Shown here: piece by piece, positions 7,140-12,337 of the stretch
How positions within the stretch are numbered: the first letter of the stretch is position 1
Layout: every line of letters begins with the position of its first letter
DNA from: Phycisphaerae bacterium
GTDB lineage: Bacteria > Chloroflexota > Anaerolineae > 4572-78 > J111
Assembly: GCA_028285035.1 (NCBI GenBank)
Contig: JANQQF010000156.1
Location: forward strand, 62,001 to 126,000
Length of the DNA: 64,000 nt
Direction of reading: 5' to 3'
Program-made: the position numbers and the translations under genes
The notes under the pieces: generated by a model
Told to the model about the DNA's origin: nothing
Databases searched by the model: none
The model's input: the letters and a program-made list of their open reading frames with translations, nothing else

Positions 7140-7223
7140 AGCTTTTCTAAAATATAGGTTGAGCAACCATAAGACCTTTTTGATCTCAAGCCACTTTGCC
7201 CAATTTATTTCTTGGAAAAGCCT
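7140..7223. repeat. 84-bp inverted-repeat element, copy 1
   Basis: Ends agcttttc (7140-7147) and gaaaagcct (7215-7223) pair. A related element in opposite orientation with the same ends (aaggcttttcca ... ttagaaaagctt) lies at 8479-8563. Two diverged copies suggest a mobile mini-element or a repeated structured RNA. Confidence 0.55.
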
Positions 7224-7226
7224 AAA

Positions 7227-7299
7227 TGAACCGGGAGAGGGTCGAACTCTCAACCTGCGGATTAAAAGTCCGCTGCTCTGCCAATTGAGCTACCGGCTC
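7227..7299 (-). tRNA. tRNA-Lys(TTT)
   Basis: Acceptor GAGCCGG/CCGGTTC, anticodon loop CTTTTAA in stem GCGGA/TCCGC, T-arm GAGAG TTCGACC CTCTC. Canonical. Confidence 0.94.
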
Positions 7300-7316
7300 A
7301 GATGTTGTGCCTACGA

Positions 7317-7401
7317 AGGGCCAGGTGGGAATTGAACCCACAATGCTCTAAGAGTCCTGTTTTACAGACAGGTGCAGCCAACCAATAGCTACCTCCGACC
7401 C
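7317..7401 (-). tRNA. tRNA-Tyr(GTA)
   Basis: Class II, 84-85 nt: acceptor GGGTCGG/CTGGCCC, anticodon loop CTGTAAA in stem CCTGT/ACAGG, long variable arm, T-arm GTGGG TTCAATT CCCAC. Confidence 0.93.
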
Positions 7402-7455
7402 AAATTGATGTTGTTTTATTCGAAAATCGTCAATCAAAAATTGTAAATCGTTAGA

Positions 7456-7602
7456 AGAAAGGGGAGGAACCGATTTTGCTAAATCGTCCGAATCCTCAAG
7501 GGCACTCGTTACCAAAAATCACTCTGGGCCAAAGGGGAGAGATCGATTTCCTGAAATCGCCCGAACCCTCAAGGGCATCCGTTACCGAAAATTACTCTGA
7601 GC
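7456..7602 (-). ncRNA. Two tandem tRNA-Ser-like repeats with hairpin-expanded T-arm (second pair)
   Basis: Units 7456-7528 and 7529-7602 (period 73-74) abut the 3' end of tRNA-Ser(GCT), exactly as at 6207-6351. RNA-sense T-arms read GAGGA or GAGGG, TTCG, then an inserted hairpin (CGATTT AGCA AAATCG; CGATTTC AG GAAATCG), then TCCTC or CTCTC. The stems differ in sequence from the 6207 pair but keep complementarity, which argues for selection on structure. Confidence 0.6.
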
Positions 7603-7688
7603 GGAAGGGGAGGGAGTCGAACCCTCAAGGGCGGTTAAACCTCGGCGGTTTAGCGGACCACTGCCATCACCAATTGGCTTGCCCTTCC
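7603..7688 (-). tRNA. tRNA-Ser(GCT) with C33
   Basis: Class II tRNA: acceptor GGAAGGG/CCCTTCC, anticodon stem GTGGT/ACCGC, loop CCGCTAA, long variable arm, T-arm GAGGG TTCGACT CCCTC. The loop has C at position 33, where U is nearly invariant, so decoding may be impaired. Confidence 0.85.
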
Positions 7689-7696
7689 AGATACGA

Positions 7697-7782
7697 TACC
7701 GAGAGTGGGACTCGAACCCACATAGGCACTATGGCCCCTCACATTTTAAGTGTGATATGTATACCAATTCCATCATCTCGGC
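7697..7782 (-). tRNA. tRNA-Leu(TAA)
   Basis: Class II, 85-86 nt: acceptor GCCGAGA/TCTCGGT, anticodon loop CTTAAAA in stem TCACA/TGTGA, long variable arm, T-arm GTGGG TTCGAGT CCCAC. This Leu gene keeps its variable arm, unlike tRNA-Leu(TAG). Confidence 0.92.
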
Positions 7783-7801
7783 GCAGATTGTCGCAATTGT
7801 T

Positions 7802-7903
7802 TACGAGGGAGATGAATCGCCCCCGGACCGTAGCTTATCGTAATATTACTGATCTCAGATCAGCCAGACTGTTACGGCAGTCATCCGTCGAAGGTATACG
7901 GTC
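7802..7903 (-). ncRNA. Structured tRNA-like RNA of unknown type
   Basis: In RNA sense GACCGTA (7897-7903) pairs perfectly with TACGGTC (7826-7832), enclosing two hairpins: GACTG CCGTAA CAGTC and CTGATCT G AGATCAG. Downstream, GGGGG ... CTCCC around CGATTCAT resembles a decayed T-arm. No valid D or anticodon arm is seen. It may be a relict tRNA with insertions or a distinct small RNA. Confidence 0.4.
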
Positions 7904-7916
7904 TACATATTGCTTA

Positions 7917-7989
7917 TGGGCAGGACAGGGTTTGAACCTGCGACCTTCTCTGTGTAAAAGAGATGCTCTCCCGGCTGAGCTACCTGCCT
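7917..7989 (-). tRNA. tRNA-Val(TAC)
   Basis: Anticodon loop TTTACAC in stem TCTCT/AGAGA, T-arm GCAGG TTCAAAC CCTGT. The acceptor AGGCAGG/CCTGCCC has an A1-C72 mismatch at the end, unusual for an elongator tRNA. Confidence 0.88.
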
Positions 7990-8058
7990 ATATGGGGATT
8001 GGTAATTAGTAAATGGTAATTTATTGTTGATAACGCTTTATTTACTGATCACTATCCA

Positions 8059-8131
8059 AGCTGATGGTGGGAGTCGAACCCACAACCTACTGTTTACAAG
8101 ACAGTTGCGCTGCCAATTGCGCCACACCAGC
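8059..8131 (-). tRNA. tRNA-Thr(TGT)
   Basis: Acceptor GCTGGTG/CATCAGC, anticodon loop CTTGTAA in stem ACTGT/ACAGT, T-arm GTGGG TTCGACT CCCAC. Canonical. Confidence 0.93.
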
Positions 8132-8136
8132 ACTGT

Positions 8137-8215
8137 CGGGATGGGCGGTGCCTTTGTTTACAAAGGTCTGAACCGCCGACTACTACCTTTTTAACATACA
8201 CCCATTACATTACTG
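8137..8215 (-). pseudogene. tRNA-Pro-like tandem copy with T-loop hairpin and eroded anticodon arm
   Basis: Adjacent to tRNA-Pro and sharing its flank (actgtcggg at 8132 and 8216). D-arm and variable remnants match tRNA-Pro (TAATGGGTGTATG, AGTCGGCGGTTCA). The anticodon arm has shrunk to an unpaired TTAAAAAGGTAG-like stretch and the 5' acceptor strand no longer pairs well. The T-loop carries an inserted hairpin, CCTTTG TAAA CAAAGG, between GGCGG TTCA and CCGCC. Confidence 0.65.
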
Positions 8216-8219
8216 ACTG

Positions 8220-8291
8220 TCGGGGTGGACGGATTTGAACCGCCGACCACTGGGTCCCAAACCCAGCATGCACCCACTACACCACACCCCG
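8220..8291 (-). tRNA. tRNA-Pro(TGG)
   Basis: Acceptor CGGGGTG/CACCCCG, anticodon loop TTTGGGA in stem CTGGG/CCCAG, T-arm GGCGG TTCAAAT CCGTC. Canonical. Confidence 0.94.
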
Positions 8292-8302
8292 ATGTTTAAC
8301 TT

Positions 8303-8363
8303 TGGTAATTTGTAATTGGTCAATATGAATTACCTTTTTTAGATGTAATTACCAATTACTTTA
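8303..8363. repeat. Intergenic inverted repeat, 'ggtaatttgtaattgg' family
   Basis: Arms of ggtaatttgtaattggt and aattaccaattact words; same family as 4132-4188. Confidence 0.65.
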
Positions 8364-8399
8364 GCAAAACAGCTTACGAATTACTGCAATTTACACCTG

Positions 8400-8471
8400 T
8401 TGACGAGGTGGGGGTTGAACCCACGGCCTTCGCCTTATCAGAGCGACGCTCTCCCGCTGAGCTACTCGTCA
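8400..8471 (-). tRNA. tRNA-Ile(GAT)
   Basis: Acceptor TGACGAG/CTCGTCA, anticodon loop CTGATAA in stem TCGCT/GGCGA, T-arm GTGGG TTCAACC CCCAC. Canonical. Confidence 0.93.
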
Positions 8472-8478
8472 TCAATCC

Positions 8479-8563
8479 AAGGCTTTTCCAAAAATTAAAT
8501 TCGTCAAAGTAACAGAGATGCAAAAGAGTGTGATCTAATCATCAGGAATACTTAGAAAAGCTT
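8479..8563. repeat. 85-bp inverted-repeat element, copy 2
   Basis: Ends aaggcttttcc (8479-8489) and gaaaagctt (8555-8563) pair. It is the inverted, diverged counterpart of 7140-7223. Confidence 0.55.
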
Positions 8564-8639
8564 AAGCAATTCTTCAGGTGATCTGAACTTTTATCGCTTC
8601 TGTATCTTCCATATCATCAATTGAAACTTTATTCTCTTG

Positions 8640-9059
8640 GAATTGCCAAAAAGATACAGCTATGCAACACCTGTGGTGTGTAGTATTGCTGCGACAACTT
8701 CCCCTAGCAGACAAGATTTCTCCGGTCGGTCCAGGGAGACCCACTGGCAGGCTTGCGCCTCAGTATCATCGCTGATCGCCCACTGCCCAACACGCTTGCG
8801 CTTGGCGTGTTTCGGCTTCCTGTTTCCCGTGCGTGGCATACGTATTCCGTACTTGCAACCTTGTCCGCCCTTCCGGTCGCGCCACCCCGTAACCCCGGCC
8901 AAAGGGCTACAAGCCGACGGCCATTCAGACAGCCCTGCCGGTCTGGGGACCGAGAGCAGGGTCCTTCGCGCTGTCAACAAATTGGCTCTGTTGAGAGTGA
9001 AGGCTGTTAGCGACCTATTTCAGTTATCAAGTACGCGCCGGGCCTTTCCCTTTACTGGC
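8640..9059 (-). ncRNA. GC-rich structured block 1, candidate large non-coding RNA
   Basis: About 420 bp with composition unlike the AT-rich spacers around it and several strong local stems: 8789-8795 with 8805-8811 (7 bp), 8933-8943 with 8948-8961 (6+5 bp), and a two-part stem CTTGT..CCCTT/AAGGG..ACAAG (8860-8872, 8902-8913). No tmRNA, RNase P, SRP or 5S signature was found. Short ORFs on both strands lack ribosome sites. The strand is taken from the array direction. Confidence 0.4.
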
Positions 9060-9129
9060 ATCAATGACAGGACTCGAACCTGTACATCTAGCTTAAGAGG
9101 CTAGTGATCTACCCTTGATCTACATTAAT
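9060..9129 (-). tRNA. tRNA-Lys(CTT), embedded between the GC-rich blocks
   Basis: Acceptor ATTAATG/CATTGAT (one T-G pair), D-stem GATC/GATC, anticodon loop CTCTTAA in stem CTAGC/GCTAG, T-arm ACAGG TTCGAGT CCTGT. The AT-rich acceptor stands out from the GC-rich blocks on each side. Confidence 0.88.
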
Positions 9130-9752
9130 TCGGTCACGCGTGAGGTCCCCGGCGGGGAGATCTTCACCCTCTCGGGCCAAAAATCCACCACCCCACACAT
9201 TTTCAGTCAACCCGTTACCATCGGGGCAGACCTGAGCACTTTGAGACTACATGTTACAGACGCCTCGAATGCCTTTCTCCCGCAAGATGCTGGTTGCACC
9301 CCACTGTGGAGCCTAGTTCACACGCTGTGTTGTTCAAACGAGGTTGTGATCCCCCGACCCAACATTGTGGCCTGAGCAGCGAGGGCGCGACCCCCCATCT
9401 GCTTAGGAGCATCCACGTTGATGGTAACGCAACACCCTTTGCCCCTGACAGCACATTGAGTGTGCCCGCGTCCTCTACCTGTTGCCCCGCTTACCAGTTT
9501 GGCCTCACGGTTTCCAGGCGACTCAGACAACGGACGATGTGTGATTAGACCGGGTGGGCGAAGTGAAACACTGTTTCAGCCCGCCGCCAAGAAGACCAGT
9601 CCTCGGCTATTCGTTCGTTACCGAACTTGCCTCGCGGTCCCGGTATATCCGGCCGTGTCCAACACTCACGCCTGTTTTCCGAGGCTATCTTTTGATAGCC
9701 CCTTTCCATCAGGTCGTTGGGTATGCGCTACCCCTGTTGGATTTGGCAAAGA
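9130..9752 (-). ncRNA. GC-rich structured block 2, candidate large non-coding RNA
   Basis: About 620 bp without a credible gene but rich in stems: 9146-9150 with 9154-9158, 9451-9455 with 9461-9465, GGGC/TGAAAC...GTTTCA/GCCC at 9556-9582, and a perfect 7-bp stem with TTTT loop at 9683-9700. With block 1 and the embedded tRNA-Lys it spans ~1.1 kb. Large ornate RNAs such as GOLLD and ROOL are known to sit beside or contain tRNAs; membership is only a hypothesis. Confidence 0.4.
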
Positions 9753-9822
9753 GCAGATGGCCAGAGTTGAACTGGCATCACCAGTTTGGAAGACTGGGGC
9801 CTTACCATTAGACGACACCTGC
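9753..9822 (-). tRNA. tRNA-Gly(TCC)
   Basis: Acceptor GCAGGTG/CATCTGC, anticodon loop CTTCCAA in stem CCAGT/ACTGG, T-arm GCCAG TTCAACT CTGGC. Canonical. Confidence 0.93.
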
Positions 9823-9827
9823 AAATT

Positions 9828-9884
9828 TAGTAATTAGTGCTTGGTAAATAGTAATTGTTGCTACGCCTATTTAATTACCATTTA
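9828..9884. repeat. Intergenic inverted repeat, 'tagtaattagtgcttggtaaa' family
   Basis: Left arm words tagtaattagtgcttggtaaatag are mirrored by taattaccatttact; same family as 4132-4188. Confidence 0.6.
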
Positions 9885-9890
9885 CTGTAG

Positions 9891-9962
9891 CTACGAGGCT
9901 AGGGTTCGAACCTAGATTGGCTGATTCAAAGTCAGCTGTCCTGCCTGTTAGACGACCCCGTA
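9891..9962 (-). tRNA. tRNA-Gln(TTG)
   Basis: Acceptor TACGGGG/CCTCGTA, anticodon loop CTTTGAA in stem GCTGA/TCAGC, T-arm CTAGG TTCGAAC CCTAG. Canonical. Confidence 0.93.
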
Positions 9963-9973
9963 TTATTTTTGAC

Positions 9974-10039
9974 AGGTGAGCTTGAACCCACAACCTGCGG
10001 TTTTGGAGACCGCTGCTCTACCAATTAAGCTACTCACCT
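9974..10039 (-). tRNA. tRNA-Trp(CCA) with truncated T-arm
   Basis: Acceptor AGGTGAG/CTCACCT is perfect and the anticodon arm (GCGGT CTCCAAA ACCGC) is normal. The T-arm reads GTGGG TTCAAG and runs straight into the acceptor strand: the 3' T-stem strand is missing and the molecule is only 66 nt. CTCAC could pair with GTGGG only at the cost of the acceptor stem. Confidence 0.8.
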
Positions 10040-10068
10040 TTACTTACTCTTGAGATTTTGATTAATGT

Positions 10069-10184
10069 CATTTCGAATGGAGCGAAAATAAGTGAAGCGG
10101 AGTGAGAAATCCCTGACCTGCTCATGTGCAAACTCATTCTGTAGGGATTTCTCGGCACTTTACCTCTCGAAATGACCTATTCTC
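10069..10184. repeat. 116-bp palindromic intergenic element (gtcatttcgaatggag type)
   Basis: Ends gtcatttcga and tcgaaatgac are inverted. Inner words gagaaatccctga and gtagggatttctc also pair. It sits between tRNA-Trp and the next tRNA-like gene. A related gtcaccctgaacgaagtgaaggatc word occurs at 11177. Confidence 0.7.
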
Positions 10185-10210
10185 TTTGATCCTGACTCTT
10201 ACTTTTTAGC

Positions 10211-10301
10211 GTCCTCGGCAGGTGCCTTTGGGAAACCAAAGGACAAACCCACAACCTCCTCATTCACACGGAAACGCTCTATCCAATTGAGCTACGAGGA
10301 C
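10211..10301 (-). tRNA. tRNA-like gene (anticodon loop reads GTG) with 7-bp T-loop hairpin
   Basis: Acceptor GTCCTCG/CGAGGAC is perfect and the D-arm is normal. The anticodon stem TTTCC/TGAGG pairs poorly around loop GTGTGAA; the backbone is closest to the tRNA-Arg(TCG) copy at 6717. The T-arm GTGGG TTTG / CCTGC encloses an inserted hairpin, CCTTTGG TTTC CCAAAGG (10225-10242). Isotype is uncertain; it may not be translated. Confidence 0.65.
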
Positions 10302-10310
10302 GATGTGTTG

Positions 10311-10391
10311 AGGAGATTACAGACTGGAGACCAGAGATTAAGGTATTTTTGTATCCTATTTAATCTCCAATCTCTAATTACTAATCTCCTC
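10311..10391. repeat. Intergenic inverted repeat, 'aatctccaatctct' family
   Basis: Left words ggagattacagactggagaccagagatta are mirrored by taatctccaatctctaattactaatctcc. Same family as 2198-2245. Confidence 0.7.
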
Positions 10392-10399
10392 TTTTCTTG

Positions 10400-10470
10400 T
10401 GGACCGGACGGGAGTTGAACCCATATTTCTGCCATGCAAAAGCAGTGTCATCCCATTAGACCACCAGCCC
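10400..10470 (-). tRNA. tRNA-Ala(TGC)
   Basis: Acceptor GGGCTGG/CCGGTCC, anticodon loop TTTGCAT in stem CTGCT/GGCAG, T-arm ATGGG TTCAACT CCCGT. Confidence 0.92.
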
Positions 10471-10489
10471 AATTTAGTATTCTTCTAGC

Positions 10490-10561
10490 TGTGAGGGCGG
10501 GACTCGAACCCGCAACGGACCGATTAACAGTCGGCCGCTCTGCCAATTGAGCTACCTCACA
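10490..10561 (-). tRNA. tRNA-Asn(GTT)
   Basis: Acceptor TGTGAGG/CCTCACA, anticodon loop CTGTTAA in stem GCCGA/TCGGT, T-arm GCGGG TTCGAGT CCCGC. Canonical. Confidence 0.93.
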
Positions 10562-10567
10562 TGATAG

Positions 10568-10642
10568 CGGTCCTGATCGGATTCGAACCGACGATCTCCG
10601 GCTTGACAGACCAGCGGGGACTCCAGACTCCCCTACAGGACC
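10568..10642 (-). tRNA. tRNA-Asp(GTC)
   Basis: Acceptor GGTCCTG/CAGGACC, anticodon loop CTGTCAA in stem CTGGT/GCCGG, T-arm GTCGG TTCGAAT CCGAT. The D-stem GGGG/CCCC is GC-rich. Confidence 0.92.
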
Positions 10643-10645
10643 AAA

Positions 10646-10738
10646 TTGAGATTAGAGAGACACTTCACTTAAGGAGACAGGAGATTAAAGATTATGTGAC
10701 ACATGAATATAACTAATCTCCAATCTCTAATTACCAAT
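10646..10738. repeat. Intergenic inverted repeat, 'aatctccaatctct' family
   Basis: Left words gagattagagagacac and ggagattaaagatta are mirrored by taatctccaatctctaattaccaatctc. Confidence 0.65.
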
Positions 10739-10750
10739 CTCTTTTTTCCA

Positions 10751-10821
10751 AGACTGCACCGGGATTCGAACCCGGATCAAGTGCTTTGCAAACACCCACC
10801 TCACCCTTCGGCCACACAGTC
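10751..10821 (-). tRNA. tRNA-Cys(GCA), first gene of the array
   Basis: Acceptor GACTGTG/TGCAGTC, anticodon loop TTGCAAA in stem GGTGT/GCACT, T-arm CCGGG TTCGAAT CCCGG. It is the 5'-most tRNA in transcription order. Confidence 0.92.
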
Positions 10822-10854
10822 AAATTCAGTTGTTAAGGCTGTTTCCAAAATTCA

Positions 10855-10890
10855 AACAAAAAGGGAGGGCCAGATATCTGGCCCGCCCTT
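10855..10890 (-). terminator. Hairpin with T-run (minus strand) just upstream of the tRNA array
   Basis: Long stem AAGGG A GGGCCAGA / TCTGGCCC G CCCTT (10861-10890) followed in minus-strand sense by TTTTTGTTT. It looks like an intrinsic terminator or attenuator placed 35-70 nt before tRNA-Cys. Confidence 0.7.
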
Positions 10891-10892
10891 GC

Positions 10893-11100
10893 AAAAGAAG
10901 AGGATGTATTAATCTCGTTCATGGATGTTATCTATCCATCTGAGATTCCTCCTCTGCTGAAGTGGGACCAGTCGTGACTAAAGGGTCGCTCATCAGAACG
11001 ACGTCCAGCCCAAATATAACCCAAACCGACCATCGCTTGTTGACATGGTAAATGACTCGTTTGATTTAGTTTTGAACTACGAGTGATGGTCGATATATGT
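10893..11100 (-). promoter_or_regulatory. Possible leader of the tRNA-array transcript
   Basis: In minus-strand sense a long stem (cgaccatcgct/agtgatggtcg, 11028-11093) is followed by a perfect GAGGAGG ribosome site placed 8 nt before the three-codon ORF AUG GAU AGA UAA, then by the terminator hairpin. A second 29-codon ORF starting ATGAACGAG overlaps that hairpin. The layout resembles translation-coupled attenuation. No T-box motif was found and no clear promoter was identified. Confidence 0.35.
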
Positions 11101-11304
11101 TTGAGTGCCACTCATAAACTCCTTCGGCTGACTCCGCAGCTGTTTAAATGTTACTCTTGTAAAAATAATTTTCAGTTATGTCACCCTGAACGAAGTGAAG
11201 GATCTCCTAGGAATATCCGTTGGTAGATTCTTTGCCCTAATTGTAGCGACGCGCAGAATGAAATTTTCTATGCTATTGATTTTCCAAAATAAAAAACGCG
11301 GGCT

Positions 11305-11580
11305 TTATCAAAAGCCCGCGTTCGGTGACAATGTGTCGTCAGTCGTTACTCTACATTCTTTTCTCAGTGTAGAGATATACGGGCGATGTGATACAATCAA
11401 TACTCGGCTGGGCGTTGGCAGCGAGCACCATAAACAAAGATGAATAACCTCGTTCTTCGCTATTCAGATTTATGGTGAATTGTTTCGTCCAATGCATTTT
11501 TTGCTGCCAGAAGTAATTTTTTGGAATTTTTGGTATTCCGTACCCAAAGTAACATACTTTTTGGGCTTTGTCAACCCCCA
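11305..11580 (-). ncRNA. Possible small RNA with promoter and terminator
   Basis: In minus-strand sense TTGACA, 17 nt and TACTTT (about 11574-11546) form a credible promoter. About 220 nt downstream a perfect hairpin, ACGCGGGCTTT/AAAGCCCGCGT, with a T-run (11295-11325) forms a terminator. The transcript would include the hairpin CTCTACA/TGTAGAG. Only a weak ORF of about 48 codons is inside. Confidence 0.45.
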
Positions 11581-11682
11581 AAATTGAGTGATTTAATCAA
11601 TTTTTGGGATTTTTTGCCATTTTTTGATTGCGTGTGTTTGAGACGACTGAGTTGGGGATATGGTTCCCATTTTTATTGCCTC

Positions 11683-11711
11683 TTGACAAATACCTTATAA
11701 TTTAATAATTT
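11683..11711 (+). promoter_or_regulatory. Promoter of the MarR gene
   Basis: TTGACA (11683-11688), 17-nt spacer, TAATTT (11706-11711), 31 nt before the TTG start. Confidence 0.65.
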
Positions 11712-11742
11712 AGGTGTAGTCACACGTATCAGCGAGGTTATC

Positions 11743-12177
11743 TTGGCAGACTCACAATTTATTGGCCCAAACTTTTGTGCAGCGCGAAATATTCGTAAAG
11801 CGGATCGCATAATCACCCGTTTTTATGATGAGATCCTCAAGCCGACAGATTTACGGATTACCCAATTTAGTTTGATGGCGACCCTGTTCACCGTAGGCTC
11901 GATGCTGATTACCCAACTAGCCGACGAGTTGGTGATGGATCGCACCACCTTGACCCGGAATCTAAAGCCACTAGAAAAACGAGGCTTGATTCGAATTGAG
12001 CCTGGCGAAGATCGGCGGACCCGAATGGTGATCCTGACCAATGCAGGCCGCGAGCTGTTTTTCGACGCTTTTCCATTATGGCAACAAGCCCAAACCAAGG
12101 TCTTATCAGCCTTGGGGGATGATGAGTACAAGCATCTCCTAAAAAATTTATCATCTGTCTTGGCTTTGGCTTCTTAG
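11743..12177 (+). CDS. MarR-family transcriptional regulator
   Basis: 144-residue winged-helix dimer of the MarR family. Visible parts: helix 1 RKADRIITRFYDEIL, recognition helix region ITQLADELVMDRTTLTRNLKPLEKRGLI, and the wing EPGEDRRTRMVILTNAGRELF with the typical DxRxxxxxLT pattern. The start is TTG at 11743 with GAGG 6-9 nt upstream and a good promoter; no in-frame ATG gives a full domain. MarR proteins usually repress a neighbouring gene in response to small phenolic or oxidant ligands. The next gene, 160 bp downstream on the same strand, is a QueG-like iron-sulfur protein and a plausible target. Confidence 0.9.
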   Translation: MADSQFIGPNFCAARNIRKADRIITRFYDEILKPTDLRITQFSLMATLFTVGSMLITQLADELVMDRTTLTRNLKPLEKRGLIRIEPGEDRRTRMVILTNAGRELFFDAFPLWQQAQTKVLSALGDDEYKHLLKNLSSVLALAS

Positions 12178-12179
12178 AG

Positions 12180-12262
12180 GAACGCAGAGTTACACGGAGT
12201 AGACACAGAGGTACATAGAGAAATTGAATGAAAAATTCCGTGTCTTCCGCGTTTTCCAGGTC
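12180..12262. repeat. Intergenic inverted repeat, 'acgcagagttacacgg' type
   Basis: Words aacgcagagttacacggagtagacacagagg are mirrored by ccgtgtcttccgcgtttt. This kind of word-repeat hairpin separates the MarR and QueG-like genes. Confidence 0.55.
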
Positions 12263-12337
12263 CCACAACCCATAAATAATCTTTCAAGATTTTTTAACAA
12301 AAACGTGTGCATGCACCTAAACTAAAAGGACAAAATC

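Noticed and set aside
8660..8980. 106-codon minus-strand ORF in GC-rich block 1
   Set aside because: No homology recognised, no ribosome site, and the region is rich in perfect stems; a structured RNA is more likely. Kept open as a possibility only.
8640..9752. RNase P RNA, tmRNA, SRP RNA, group I or group II intron
   Set aside because: None of the core motifs (GAGGAAAGTCCGGGC, tmRNA tag, SRP tetraloop domain, intron P7 or domain V) was found on either strand.
7476..9837. Several plus-strand ORFs of 85-177 codons across the tRNA array and GC-rich blocks
   Set aside because: They read through tRNA genes and hairpins, lack ribosome sites and show no family motif (translations of tRNA complements such as SRTHIG and GLNLRP).
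3968..10821. CRISPR array
   Set aside because: Repeats are tRNA-derived or hairpins of variable length, not identical direct repeats with unique spacers; no cas genes.
10893..11100. T-box riboswitch upstream of the tRNA array
   Set aside because: No T-box (GGGTGGTACCGCG-like) or specifier-loop pattern was found.
11351..11581. 76-codon minus-strand ORF
   Set aside because: It would start inside the promoter and has no family similarity; the stretch is better explained as a small RNA.
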